Shown: piece after piece, positions 25,843 to 40,017 of the stretch
Numbering within the stretch: position 1 is the first letter of the stretch
Layout: each line of letters opens with the position of its first letter
Source of the DNA: Citrus sinensis
Lineage: Eukaryota > Streptophyta > Magnoliopsida > Sapindales > Rutaceae
DNA length: 64,000 nt
Direction: 5' to 3'
Assembly: GCF_022201045.2 (NCBI RefSeq)
Contig: NC_068558.1
Location: forward strand, 48,711,501 to 48,775,500
Notes under the pieces: model-generated
The model's input: only the letters and a program-made list of their open reading frames with translations
What the model was told of the DNA's origin: nothing
The model's database searches: none
Program-made: the position numbers and the translations under genes

Positions 25843-27767
25843 TTTCTCTTTTGATTTTCTCCCAATGGGTTTCGAATTCAGTTCAAAATAAAGACAAGAA
25901 AGGACGACGTCGTCGAGGCAGGCGAGAGTCCCCGCAGCAAGTCAAACGAGGGAGCGGTTAGGCTGGGTTTGGTAATATCTGTTTCCGTCTGATTCTTGCC
26001 ACGTGGATCGTAAAACGATCATGGGGGCCGGGACCCATTGCATGCTGGAGTTGGCGTTATTGTACGGTCAGACATTCGATTTGACTTTCGCTTTTTTTGG
26101 TTTTTAGTTTTTACTCGCGATCAGTCCTTCACAAGGTCTTTTAAAAGTTAATAGATAAATTTCATTTGATTGTAACTTGTTAAGGAGACCCTTTTACAAA
26201 TGAACTCATAAATTATAGCATAAGGCCATGTCTATGTTATCTATAGCACACCCCTCAATTTGTCTTGGAGTGAAGAGATTGATTGACTGAAGTGAAATGA
26301 CATCAAATGGCCATAAAATTGACACGTGCAATTAATCTCAACTGATAAGATCGATAAATATTCGGTTAATGAATTTGCAACAAGACAATCATCAGATACC
26401 GTAAGAAATTGATAAACAAACTTGTAGGTAACAAAACTTACAATAGAAAGAGCAAGTCCGTGGCTCATGCAATTAATAGTGCGAAACATTTAAATATGGT
26501 ATGTGAGGTGCCCGAACAGTCATCGGTCATCCGTTATTAGAATCAACAACTAGATAAAAAAAAAAAAAAAACAATAATAAATAATAAATAAAGAAGCAGC
26601 GCCGTTCGTAGGACACAAGCTGACAATAACCCAACTTATTCGATTGTACGGGAGCAAGTTTGTGTGGATTAATGATTGCCTTTTTGTTGTCTCGAAACTC
26701 CGTTGCCTTGAAAATCATCACGAAAAACTAAAAGTTCATGAATTAGTTTGGCAAGTTGGCCTGTTAATGTACGAAGGAGAAAATAAATAGCCAGGTTGAT
26801 GAGAAGACCGCCAAATTTTCTCTTCAAAATCCAGACCCAAGAGTTTTCAATTCTTAACCCCCAAAAAAAAAAAAAAAAAAAAACAAAAGACAAAGTCCCC
26901 TTTTTATGGGCTAGTAGTTTTTGTAACCGATGCAATCCGACCACTCGTAATTAATGATAACGCTTGCGCTTGGACAGACATGGGCTTTTTATATTCAACC
27001 TTCCTTCTTGTCTCCAATTTTTTTTTTTTTTTGTTTTTTAATCTTTTGTTAACGAAGATTTTATTCTGGTAGTCGTTACTTGTGATTGGTTCATATCGGA
27101 ATTTAATTAGATTGGGCACATTCGATACTGGTACTTTCTGTATATTTTCAGTTCCAACTACTTCCGACAAGCAACAGCCACTCCATATTTTTTGAGGAGA
27201 TATTCTTCATTTAAATATAAAAATTGTTCATGAAAGCCTAATAATTAATTTTTTACTTTGTATGTTTAACCATGGATAATTTCTCGGCTTTTGACCTTTT
27301 CACCCTCGTCATGAATTTATCATTGACTTCATCACAAAACAGGGTACGGTTACCACAAGGACAAGGTAGCTGACCCTGTAGTATAATTCATCTTCTTGTT
27401 ATCATAAAATAATAATAATTCATCTTCTTGTTCGTTGAACAATATTTGTTGTTGTGCTGCAACTATTTTGCCTCTTGGGCAAATTACGCCATGTTTGTCC
27501 ATTGGCTACAGTACTGTTGGTTGGATATCCAATTGCTGGAATCCTACGAAGCCACAAGACAAGCAACTACTTTATAGGTTTCTTTCACCAACATAGTTGG
27601 TAATTAGCAGGTGAACTCTGGAAAAAACAAAAACAATTGCGAGAACAAATAGAACTATCAAGGTTAATCTTTGGTAATAACTAGAAGGATAATTGATGCA
27701 GCAATTGTGTGACTACTGCAAACTGTTGGAAACAAATAATGGCTCAAAGAAAATGTTATAAACTCAT

Positions 27768-27768
<1 letters not shown>

Positions 27769-27812
<44 letters not shown>
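27769..27812. repeat. (AT)n(AG)n compound microsatellite
   Basis: AT repeats to about 27787 run straight into an AG repeat ending near 27812. Confidence 0.9.
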
Positions 27813-28079
27813 GTAATTTATTGAGATAAGTTGGTTGGGGGGAAAATAATTTTATGATAAAAAATAATTACAATAATTTAATGATAAAAATTTTAGGGGC
27901 ATTAACTAGAGCCACTGGAAAACCCTAGATTTGACAATCCGAAGATGTCACCATAATGTGCGATTGTTTAAGCCGGCAAATCTAATAGCTCAAGATTAGA
28001 TACACTGAGGCCATTCAAGTGGAAATTAATTATTTCCTTCAAATATGTTGTTATATAAATGTTTAACGTATTAGACTAA

Positions 28080-28793
28080 GGTGACGTTTGTTTTTTTATC
28101 TGAAATCTGAATAGACCTGAATTAGTATGAATTCTGAATAGATCTAAATATCTGAATCTCGAAAAATAATTATTAAGTTGTTTATTTTTTTCAACTTAAA
28201 AACTAAAAATATATATTTTTACATTTGTATCCATATTAAATTTGAATGTCAAATAATAATGTAGTAAATACCACAATATTTTAACATTTATAAGTAAAAT
28301 TATATTCAAGTAAATACATAATGATTTTGGAATTTTAATATATAAAATACTATAAATTTCAAATTTTATCATATATAATATAAGAAAGAAAAAATTAATA
28401 AGATGCTTGAAACAGTTGATTTATATTTTATCTTGAAGTTGTCGCATGTAATTTTGATATTTAATGCTTGAGGAGTTGATATCAAAGTGAGGAGGGATTC
28501 CTTGTCGGCTAAAAAAATAATGATGAGATTATTATATGGGGTAAGTATCTATAGGTAAATTTTGAGATAGACATGAAACATAAATTATTTAGCAAGAATA
28601 TTTTTTACATTAAAAAGTAATTGACTTAATTCAGATGTCTCCATTAAGTAAAAAGCCAAAAAAATTAGCTTATTTTATTAAGTTAAAATTATTTAAAAAA
28701 TTCTATTAAATTATAAAAACAAACACCTCTAATTAATTTAATTAATTAAATTAAGTCACTTTTAAGTCATTAAGTTAAAAAACAAACGACAGC
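28080..28793. mobile_element. Non-autonomous TIR element, TAA target duplication
   Basis: 714-bp AT-rich element. The left end GGTGACGTTTGTTTTTTT pairs imperfectly with the right end, whose reverse complement is GCTGTCGTTTGTTTTTTAAC. It is flanked by TAA on both sides (28077-28079 and 28794-28796), the pattern of Tourist/PIF-Harbinger MITEs. No transposase sequence is present. It is related to the element at 30150-30631. Confidence 0.6.
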
Positions 28794-30149
28794 TAATAAA
28801 CAATATTCTCCTTACAATTCATGTACTACAAATGTTGTAATTTATTCTGTAATAGTCTTCGAAGACTGAGAATTGAATGAAAAACTATTTGTTTAGAAAC
28901 AATTTGCTGAGTTTTTCCAGAAACTAAAGCAGTGGAAATCAACAACCATGACGCAGTTCAAATTCTTCCCGGCAATCTGTCGAACAACTGCGGGGCAAAT
29001 TATTTTGCACCTCTTTGTGACGTAATTCTTTCCAAATTTAGCACGAAAGCGCAACATCAAACTTTCTTTTCTCAATTTCGACCAACAAATCTATTATATA
29101 ATTGATTTGATCTACCATAACCGTGTTGATACCGATGCATAATCAGATGGCCAATATTTCTTTAACAATGTTACCGTTGCATGCTTATGATTCATGCTAT
29201 CAACGGTACCCTAAGCTATCAATATTCGCAGCATACTGTTCTGGAGAGTGGATTGCCGGACAACGCCGCGTGGTCCGTCGTTCTCAGTGGTGGTGGGTGC
29301 GCGCGATGTGCTTTCGCAGATGAGACTGAGATTTCTGTTGTCAGGTAACCGGATAAGCGAGTACCCCTGTGCAATTACATCCGTTGGATTGTGGTACTTC
29401 TAATCTAACGGTCAAATCCAGACAATTACAAAATAAAGTCATTGCTTACCACGTAGGCAAGGTAGCTGGCCCATGGTTTTTACAGATGTCAATTTTATTC
29501 TTCGTTTTAGTATTTTTCAAAAGATTCTTTTAAAAAGGACTCTTTTTTTGAATCAAAAGGACATTCAACACGTAACAAATAATAATACCTTTTGATAAAG
29601 TGTAATACTGCATTCACAATGTATTTTATACAAACAATGTTGTATAAAATCTGACAAGACATATTTTAATGACTTAGATTAAAACATGGTGTTACCTACG
29701 TGACAAGTAAATTTCCATTTAATTCTTGTGCTTAGGCTCTGAACAAATAAATTATGTATTCCTCATGGTACAAACTAGAAAAATATAAAGGGTAGTTAAC
29801 CTAAAAAAAGAAAAATTATCAATAAAAAAAATCCACACGACACATCTATTATCTAAACTTTCTAATAATATTAAGTGAGTGAATGAAGGATTTATGTTTT
29901 TGAAGAAGCTTGAAAATAGAACGTAACTTGAATCATCTTAAAACTCATATTTGTCTGTACATCGTGAGTATCTTCAGGGCCGTCTAATTATCAAAATAGT
30001 TATATAATGAACCCGAAGCTTCCATCGGATCTTTCCTGATATTAGGCAATTTTTATACCAAACAGATATGAAGATTATAAGTAATTTATTCCCCTTTTTC
30101 TTAGTCACAAAAATACATAAGATTATTCTCTAAAAAGAAAAAATACTAA

Positions 30150-30631
30150 AGTGTCGTTTACTTTTTAACTTAATGACTTAAGATATTTAACTTAATTAAT
30201 TAAGTTAATTACATGTATTTGTTTTTATAATTTAATGAGATTTTTTAGATAATTCTGACTTAATAAAATAAGTTATTTTTTTTACTTTTTACTTAATGGA
30301 GAAATTTAAATTAAGTTAATTATTTGCTAATATAAAAAATATCTCTATTTTGTAATTTATTTTTCATGTCTATTTCAAAACTCACTCATGAACATTTACC
30401 CACGTAATAATCTCATCATTAGTTTTACTTATAAATGTTAAAATATTATAGTATTTAATATATTATTTATTTAACATTTAAATTTAAAAAAAATATAAAT
30501 ATAAAAATATATTTTTTTAATTTTTTAAATTAAAAAAATAACTTAATATATATTATTTAAATTTAAATATTTAAATATATTTAAATTTAGATTAATTCAG
30601 ATTTATCGTGATTTCATATAAAAAACGCACC
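30150..30631. mobile_element. Non-autonomous TIR element, inverted relative of the 28080 element
   Basis: 482 bp. The left end AGTGTCGTTTACTTTTTAAC and right end (reverse complement GGTGCGTTTTTTATATG) are flanked by TAA (30147-30149 and 30632-30634). Its left terminal sequence (TTTTTAACTTAATGACTTAA) is the reverse complement of the right terminal region of the 28080 element, so the pair are in opposite orientation. Confidence 0.6.
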
Positions 30632-30932
30632 TAAGATTGGTTTGCGCAGAAAAGTCTCTTATTACTTTAATTCACACCGTTGGGAAAAATAAGTGCAAAC
30701 ACGCGCCCTCCATTTTAAGCCGGTTCAAGCGAGTGCTAAACGTTCCCCTCCCTTGGCGCGTGATTATAATGCAGTTGCATCATCTTCGACAGCTATCTTG
30801 ACTGACACGAGTCAACCGAACACTCTATAAAATAGTAAAACGTAATAAAATTAAACAATGCTTTTTAACAATATTCACTTTACTTAAAATCTCGTTTGTT
30901 ACAAAGAATCAACTCAGAAAAAAAGAAAAGAA

Positions 30933-33900
30933 ATGGTAGAGAATTTGATTCCATGCTATCGGTTTAATCTGATTATTCTCAGTTACTGTGTTTTCTTATC
31001 ATGTTTCTTTGTCCGCTCTTATTCACTCGGTGAAGTGGATGCCTACGGCACTTTCTCTATCTCGAGTTTTAGATATCCCGAAACTCGGCTAAGGCCATTT
31101 GATTCGCGTTATTTCAGAGGTAAGGGATCAAGATTTATCAATTTTTCTTTTTTAAATTAATTTTATTTACAAGAATAATACGCATGTTTGAGCAAATTGC
31201 TCGTGATCAAGTGGCTGCTTCCCCCTTCTGTCTTCAGCATGTGTTGGCGGAATAAATTATTTTATTTTCTACATTTTTAATTATCAATTCTGATATTTCA
31301 CTTGTTATGACGTTGTTTCTTGCTCCAGTTGATTTGCCACCGTGGTTCTCTTCATTGTCGATAGTGTTGGAGTCAGACGTTGACCTCGTAAGCGTGCTTA
31401 TTTAATTTGGGAGATTTTTTACAATACAAAATGTTGCTGATCTCTAATGACTTAACGTGCTATATTTTTGTATAGCCATGTTTGGCTAATTGTAAGATTC
31501 TTTTAAAGTTTATTTTTCCTACAATCATGACTTGAAGAGATATTAAAGTTCTGCTACAAAATTTGTGTGCAATCATGAAGGCAATTCCATGACATTACTT
31601 CTTCAATTCTATTGTAATTTATTTATTTATTTTTTCCGGTCTGCTTATAGTTCAAACCCTTAACAGGATGCCAGAAGCATAGCAAAAGTTCCGGAAAGTG
31701 CTCTGCCCTTGATTTGCTTGAGAGATGGCAGTCTCCCTCTGCCTCAAGTCACAAATGCTTTTGTAAAAGGTTTAGGTGTGATGTTCTAAACTTGGATCCC
31801 CTGGGTTGTAGGCTCCTTTCATCTCTTCTATATTGTAGTTTTAACATGTTCCCTGTATTATTCCACTCTATTTACGGATTTATATTCTGTAGCTCTTCGA
31901 CATTTGAATGCATATGTGAAAAGATGTTGATCAATCTCTTAGGTAGCTGAAGGATGAATGTCAGGGCTTTCAGTTTCTTTTTGGGCCTGGGTTTTGTTCC
32001 TCATGTGTCTATATAGTTTTTGGCATTAGTAACCATGTAAGATTCTGGTTGCTTAGTTATTCTTAGCAGCACTATTTTCTGACTGTAATGTAACATGCTT
32101 TGATTAGGCCCAAATTCTGCCTGTTTTTGTTCTCTTAGGTTCATTCTTTGTGTTATAAATCTGATATACTAGTGATTCAAAATTTTACTATGGAAAATTT
32201 TCTTTATTGCAGTGTTAGGTTCTTTCTCAAATGGATCTTCAAATGAATTAGAGGATATTCAGAATGAGGAGCAGTGCTATCCGATGCAGAAAAATATATC
32301 AGTGAAGTTGACAAATGAGCAGGTCTATATCTTTACTTGTATGCAAAAAGCCAAAAGGTCTTGCTTCGTGCCTTTCCTCAACAAGTTTTCATTCTGTCCT
32401 CATATTCCCCCTATTTTCCTTATTCTTTCCTGGGAGCTTTGATGCTGCCACATACATATTGTTTACAAAATTCATTGTCGCTTAGAAACTGTTGTCAGCT
32501 TTTAACTTATGAGGCTTTGTTCAGATATCTCCAGGAGCTTGGTATCTTGGATTTTTCAATGGCGTCGGAGCAATAAGGACACAATCAAAGATGGTATAGC
32601 TCATAAGCATTAGTATTAGATTCTTCATTATTCAGTTTCAGGATATAGTAGTAATTCTATTGCGTCTTCTGATTATTCACTTATTTACTTAATATCTCTA
32701 TCTTTATATTATTGATGATTGCAACTGTGAAATACTTGCAAGTTCTCTGAGAAACACAACATTAATGCAGCAATCTTTGGTTAGAAACAATATCATTATG
32801 ACGACAGCTGATAGAGTGCTTGAGGCCTTTTCTTTTTCCTTTCTCTTGATAGTATGTAGTTGTTTATTCTAGGGCACAGAAGAAAAAAATATAATTTCAA
32901 ACGAACAGCAGTTATATGCTTTTTCCTTCCAAAAATAGGAACTTTAATCAGAAAGTTTAAAAAAAAGGAGCAAATATTGATTCCTAGCTAATATATGTTT
33001 TTTTATTCAAACTGTTGAGAAAACTAAAGGTTTTTCTTTGTTGGCACCAATTGAAGTCAAAACAGTTATGACAGGAATCTGCAACTTTAGAGTGGCTACA
33101 TATTCCAAAAGTCCTCCAATTCTGGCTTTAAGATTCCTATCCAGAAAATCAGCATGCCGTACATGCCTCTCTAACATACAATGTCAGTCATTTACGTAAG
33201 ATTATGACTGTCATTACGTGTACAAAACTTAAGTGTTACCGGTTTTATTTCCTGAAATCTTTCCGTTTAACTTTTATTAAAGCGCTTTTTGATATATTGA
33301 TGTCACCAATGCGTCAATGTTGCAAATATTTTGAGAAATGAGCTTGCATCTAATTCTCTGGTACTGCAGATTATTCGAGGCCCATCGTACTCCTTTACCG
33401 CCAACATTAGCGTGGAAGGATGTACAACCTCAACAATGTGGGGCCAGTACTGCAATCAGTCAGTTGACCCTCTATCGTGTGTTCGATCTGACAGTTACAA
33501 TCTTACTGAACAGTTTCCTGATAGTAAGCTGAACAACAAGACCACTGAAAATGGGATTTTTTGCAGAAATTCTTTTGACTCACCTTGCCATGGAAACGGC
33601 GAAATTAAAGTCTTCTTCTTGGATGTGTTGGGAATAGCAGAACAATTAATCATTATGGCTATGAATGTCACATTTAGCATGACACAATCAAATAATACTC
33701 TAAATGCCGGTGGAGCTAACATAGTGTGTTTTGCTCGTCATGGTGCAATGCCTTCAGAAATTCTGCATGATTATTCAGGTGACATATCCAATGGCCCTCT
33801 GATTGTTGACTCACCTAAGGTTGGTCGATGGTATATTACTATTATACCTGTTAATCTTTCAAAAGAACTTGGAGAGACTCGGAATGCTGGCATACAGGTT

Positions 33901-36900
33901 TGCTATTCCTTGGAATGGCAAGTACTTGAATGTCCCATGGGGAAGGCCGGATTAAATTGTAAGTGGGAAAGATATATACTTCAGGTGAGACTGTGTCCCC
34001 TGCATCCCTAAAAACGCTGTTTTAAATGTTTTTCTTCTTAGTATTTTGCCGTGCCATTTGGTTTCCACATTATAACTGTTGTCTTAATATTTATCAATTG
34101 TTTATTTGACAAGCAAATTCAGGATTATCTATAAACTTAAAAATTCTCTGGATTGAATCGTGCATGCATTCTTAAACAGGAAATGCAATAAAATTGAAAG
34201 TTTTTGATGAATAAATTGGTAACTTGCTTTTTAATGGTGACATGGAACTATAGGTGAAGCTTAAGGTAACAAGATATCATATAATATATACTTTCAAATG
34301 GTGACAGATTAAGATTTTAAGCTTATGATGAAAGAACTATTACATCCTTGCTTCATCAAATTGATCCACAGGGTTTGTGAATGCCTTGTTCCCCATGATC
34401 CTATCCTGATTGCTTTAGCTGGGTGATTATGGAATGCACATTTTGGATGTTTGGATTTAAAGTATGCTTTGGCTTATAATGCAGAAAAATAATGATTGAG
34501 GAAGAGGCTTCTGCATATTAGATGAATATTTTGCATGCAAGTTTTTGTTGTAACATTCATTTCACCTGTTGAATTATGTAACGGATTTTTTATATGATTC
34601 CTGTTACTAGAAACTTACCCCACAGCAATACTTAGTGAGAATGGTTCTCTGCAGACAGTTATCAGGAAAGAGACCCTGTTTGAGTCCTATTATATACCAG
34701 TCAGTGAAAAAGTACCCTCAGATTCCGCTGCTTTTCCTCTTGAACCCCTTTTAAGCAACTCCTCTTACGATGAAGGACAAGATAATACTTGGACTTATTT
34801 TCTTTTGGACATTCCTCGGGGTGCAGCTGGAGGAAGTATCCATATCCAACTGACATCAGATACAAAGATAAAACATGAAATATATGCTAAATCTGGAGGA
34901 TTGCCATCTCTTCAGAGCTGGGACTATTACTATGCAAACAGGACAAATAACAGTGTTGGGTCTATGTTCTTTAAGTTGTATAATTCAAGTGAAGAAAAGG
35001 TTGATTTCTATATCTTATACGTTAGAGAAGGAACTTGGGGTTTTGGTATAAGGCATGTAAATACCTCCAAAAGTGAGACGGTCATGTCTGTTTCGCTTGA
35101 AAGATGCCCAAAAAGATGCTCGTCACACGGGCAATGCAGAAATGCTTTCGATGCTAGTGGATTGACATTATACAGGTTTTTATTTTCAGTTTTCCCCTTA
35201 GTTTAACTTTTTTAACTTTATTATACTTCCTAGATCTTATCCTCTTTATTTTTGTTTTACAACAGTACCTAGAGCCATTGTGGGCGAAACTTGGATGCCC
35301 ACATATGGAAATTTGAACTGCAGTTTTGTTTTCCTTCCTTGACCCTTTTAATGGTGTGGTCTTTCTGTTTTTCAGCTTCTGTGCCTGTGATAGAGACCAT
35401 GGAGGCTTTGACTGCAGTGTTGAACTTGTATCACATCGAGGTAAATATTATGGTGAAGCCAAATTTAGAGACATTTTTGCCTGCAGTCCACATACTTTTT
35501 TCTTCTGTATATAAAATAAAATAGTTATGCATGCATGAATGTACACCCACACATATGCATGTAGGAACTAGGAAGTATGTGTCAATGAACTTTTCCTACT
35601 CAAGTGGTCTATTGTTTATGAAGACAATTACTTGGATCTGAAGTGAACATTAGGACCTAGCATTATGGTAATAAATGTTTTTCTACCTTATCCACCAACT
35701 TGAAAATTCATGCAGGACATGTGCAGCAATCCGTTGCTCTCATTGCTTCAAATGCTGCAGCTCTACTTCCTGCCTATCAGGCCCTTCGACAGAAGGTAAA
35801 GCTTTACGCCTGCTTTTCTTGAAATGGATTCACAGTATTATGAAACTTCTTGGATCAAAAGATTTTTGAGGTAAACATCATAAATCCTTCCTAAGATGAC
35901 AGTGTCATTGATCATCCTAAAAGTTATGATGATCACATCTGTTAACCCTACACCCAACCTCTTTAGTAGTTGGGTCTGTGGTGCCTTTGTCATTAATGGT
36001 GCGTTTACTAAACTGAAATCAGAATGGGCTGGAATCGGAATGGGGAATGAAAATCAGAATAAGTTATTTACTTGAATTGTAGGAATTGGAATCGTAATGA
36101 GCGAGATTGCCATTAATGTGTTTACATTATCTTGGAATCGAAATCGGAATGAGTTAGATTGTAACAAATTACTAAAGTCCTTAATAAGCTATTGTCATAA
36201 TTATTATTTTTTAGTTTAATTATTGTGATTATTTACTCAAAATTTATTATTATTAATAATTATTGTTAATAATATATTACTATATTAATTAATTGTAAAT
36301 TTTTTAATCATTAATAATAATAATTGACATTAATATATTAATTAATTATAATAATTTTTATCATTAATAATAAGAACAACAACAAACATTAATTTGTTAA
36401 TTAATTATTTTTATTTTTACATTAATAATAATAATAACAATAATAGTAATAATAATTCAGAATATATTAATTAATTATTGTTATTTTTATCATTAATAAT
36501 AATAAATTATTCAAAATATATAAATAATTAGAATAAATATATTAATTAATTATAATATTTTTTTTAACTGAGGACAAAATGGGCATTTTTTATTTTGTGG
36601 GGGAAGCAAAATGGTCAATCACCCTTGGGAATCAATTTCTCATTCCTCATTTCAAATTTGGGTGGGTCCCATGATTATGATTCCGGCTCCTACCTCCATT
36701 TTGCGAAGTAAACGCCGTCAATGATTTCGATTTCAAATTTTGATTCCCCAATCCGGAAAGTAAATGCACCATAAATGTTAAATATTTCCTAGAGGGGTTA
36801 GTTTTATATTATAAATCCCACAAAGGTCAGTGATATTGTCATTAATATCGGGGAATATTGATCATATTTATACTAACCTTTTAAGAGCGTGGACACGGAA

Positions 36901-38706
36901 CATTTGTATGACATACCAAATCAGTATAAAATATACCTTTTTGACTGATCATTTAATTTTCCCATCAACAAAAGGACAGTAATTTTCTCTATGCAGGCGT
37001 TTGCAGAATGGGTACTCTTCACGGCAAGTGGTATCTCTAGTGGATTATATCATGCATGTGATGTTGGCACCTGGTGCGCATTATCCTTTAATGTCTTACA
37101 GGTATGACTTGTTCCTCTTAAGAATGTCTTATTTTATTTTTGTTTTATTTGAAACCTTTGGTCTTTTATAGCTCTCAGCATATGATTAACTCATAAGTAC
37201 TTCTATTAACTCAAACAAACATCATGGATTGAGTACATGTTGAAATTTATACATCTCTTGTCGTGAAAGCACCAACGACATGAAGAATAAGGCAGCCAAT
37301 TGAAAGACTGTTGAGAGTTGGCCAATTATGTAGCATGATGTAATTCTGTATTCCCTTGTTTTCCACGAGTAACCTCTCTCTTTTAAGAGTGTTTGCTGTT
37401 AGGGTCATTAGATTGAGATACTATTAATTAGGCAACCGGAAAATGTTTCAGTTCATGGACTTCTGGCTCTCTTTCATGGCCGTGGTGAGCACTTTCATAT
37501 ACCTAACTACAATTGATGAAGCATTGAAAAGGACAATTCACACAGTTGTAGCCATCCTTACAGCCATGATGGCCATAACTAAGGCAACCAGGTATCCAGA
37601 AACAGTGGATAGAATTCAATTTTGTATAATGTTCGTTTTTTGGCATTATGGCATCTAACCATGTTTAAGCTATTCTGCAGGTCTTCCAATATTATTCTTG
37701 TAATATCAATTGGAGCAGCGGGTCTTCTTATTGGATTGCTGGTGGAGCTCTCCACTAAGTTTAGATCATTTTCCTTACGATTCGGTTTTTGTATGAACAT
37801 GGTAGACAGGTAACCTCCCTTTTTTTTTCTCTTTGGAGAGGGGGGGGGGGGGGTTGTTGTTCACATCATGAATTTTTATTTACATTACTTTGCTCACAGT
37901 GCAGTTAGAAGTAAAAGAATACATGTAGGTATTAGTATAAATATGTTTGATGCTTTTAGTATATTACAATCGAAGTTGAAATTTTGCAAATATAATTCCT
38001 TTCTTAAAATTCATTTGTTAATGGCAATCATTGACTTGTTGAGGCAATGTGTCTGCTTTAGTGATTGGGCACTGAAATTTGAGCTAATGATCTAACATAA
38101 GCTTCTACAATTCATCTATTGGGATATACTGGAGATTGGGCCTAATAATTTCTACTGTAAATTAGCAGTTCGGTATGCAAGATACAAAAGGATAAGAGAT
38201 ACAAGCTTTCCACTTCATTAGTATCATACCTGCTTGCATGTTGCATGAGTATATGCTGAATGAATTTGATTTCACTTTATTTCACAATGGTAGACAGCAA
38301 ACTATTATGGAATGGCTTCGGAATTTCATGAAGACAATTCTGCGACGATTTCGCTGGGGTTTTGTACTAGTGGGTTTCGCTGCATTAGCAATGGCAGCAA
38401 TAAGCTGGAAATTGGAAACTAGTCAAAGTTACTGGATTTGGCACAGGTATTATGAGTTTGTTAGTTTCTTCTCCCTCCATCTCTTTCTATGTCTATTTCA
38501 CTGATGTTTGTTATGTTAAATGGTTTTGCAGTATTTGGCATGTGAGCATATATACATCTTCATTCTTCTTCCTTTGTTCAAAAGTTTCTAGCTTAAATAG
38601 TGAGAATCAAAGACCCCTAGATGGAACCTATGAGCTAACTCGGCAGGATTCAATGCCGAGAGGTGATTCTGAGGGGAGGGAAAGACCGGAGGTTTTGACG
38701 ATCTAG
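30933..38706 (+). CDS. PGAP6/TMEM8-like multi-span membrane protein with EGF-like motif
   Basis: Fourteen exons (30933-31119, 31329-31387, 31667-31769, 32213-32322, 32525-32593, 33370-33984, 34655-35175, 35376-35440, 35716-35795, 36997-37101, 37452-37591, 37681-37809, 38294-38446, 38532-38706) give 836 residues in continuous frame. Order: signal peptide (LIILSYCVFLSCFFVRS), a large N-glycosylation-rich luminal domain, an EGF-like stretch (CPKRCSSHGQC...CACDRDHGGFDC), then a seven-span CREST-type domain. Putative metal/catalytic residues are present: Ser and His/Asp in SGLYHACD, Asp in FMDFW, and the closing pair in WHSIWH. Animal PGAP6 (TMEM8A) is a GPI-specific phospholipase A2; the same activity here is inferred. 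A 775-bp TIR element lies in the intron 35796-36996. The family call is strong; substrate is unknown. Confidence 0.88.
35997..36771. mobile_element. Tourist/PIF-Harbinger-like MITE in a PGAP6-like intron
   Basis: 775 bp. Left end TGGTGCGTTTACT, right end AGTAAATGCACCA, flanked by TAA (35994-35996 and 36772-36774). Sub-terminal regions carry repeated GGAATGGGAATG-like motifs; the middle is an AAT/ATT-rich low-complexity block. No open frame. It shares its ends with the 60341-61398 element. Confidence 0.75.
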
Positions 38707-40017
38707 CTCCAACAAAAAGGCAATTCTTTTTTTCTGGGCATGCAGAACAAATTCTCCTGCCTAGCTAGACCAATAAAGGGTCTTATTATTGCAACATTTG
38801 ATGTAGAACAGAATGGTGAAGGAAGACATTTTATACTCCTCAACAGAAGTAGTTTGTAGTGGATTCTTCTCCCCATGCTTCAGGTTCCCCCTCTGTGAAT
38901 ATACATATACCAGTACCTAGTAACCTAGTAACCTTGGTAGGAGAAAGAACAGAGGCAATATAGAAAGGACGCTAACTAGTGGTTAGTGGCAGAGCAGGAC
39001 ACAAGGACAAAGATGTGGTCTTTCATTAATGTTGAATGGGTATTTTGTATTTACAACATCCATGGTGCTGTTTCATGGAAACAGTACAGATTGCCCTGTT
39101 GTTTCGGTTTTTGATGTGATGTCAGCTTTAGGGAGGGAGAGTAAATGGTCATGCATAGCTTTTTGGAAAGAGATTGTGCGGTAATGAAAAATTAATCGAA
39201 AGGAATCAATCTGTCTTTCAACAGCTATAGAACATTGAATATTCTCCATAAAGCTTGAGGGACCGAATCAAAATCCACGACGTTTCTGGTTGCTCATTGC
39301 TCTGAGGTGAAAGATTGTTGAAAGATTTGAATGTATGGAGAAAGCAGCTTTCCTGTGAAAAAAATTTTGAACAGGACTCAGAGGAAGAATGGTCCTTAAA
39401 GATCGAAGAGACGATAAAGATTCATAATTTCTTTTTTTCGTGCATGAACTTTTTTATGTGCTTTTTTTTTTTTTTTTCCCAAGGGTCGCGCAAATTATTT
39501 CCTCTCAAATCTTGAGAAAAAGTTATGCCATTGCCATGGTGCGAAGGGTAATTATGTAAAGTGGAATTCATAACCAAACCACTTTTCCTTGGCTATTTCA
39601 TATAAATGATACCTATTAGTAGATAAAATACAAATGAGCGTATAAACTATTAACAAATTGCCTAAGCAAATCAATAGGAATCAATAATCAAACAAGACTA
39701 CAATAGTTAGGAAGCGACTAACTTCCCACTGCAAAAATGAGCTTATTACTGTACAAGCAAAACCTCATGAACAGATGCTTCTCCATACGTGCGCAGCAAA
39801 TGGACTGCTTATTAGTACTACCTTCACACCAGTTTTTCGAAAATTATTGGCCTCCTTTCAATAAAGTTTCTTCTCGAATTTTGCTTTGATTGGCTCTAGA
39901 GGACACTTAAATGGCTACATCTTTCTTGATCTCAATGCATTTGCAAAAGTAGATGCAAGCTTAACTCCATCAAAATGTCACCTTGCACCTTGGATGTCAT
40001 TTGGCCAATTGAAGCTG
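38707..40017. other. Convergent intergenic region (3' ends of PGAP6-like and CRCK2-like genes)
   Basis: Holds the 3' UTRs of two convergent genes. A T run lies at 39464-39477. No additional gene or repeat family recognised. Confidence 0.6.

Larger units (their letters stand above)
25843..30932. other. Gene-free region between SYP71 and the PGAP6-like gene
   Basis: Five kilobases without a recognisable gene. It contains A and T homopolymers, an (AT)n(AG)n microsatellite, a 16-bp direct repeat (AATTCATCTTCTTGTT) near 27386 and 27417, and two related TIR elements in opposite orientation (28080-28793 and 30150-30631). Short open frames at 26241-27170 and 29123-29323 lack homology. A less AT-rich patch near 29230-29400 has no clear meaning. 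Confidence 0.6.
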
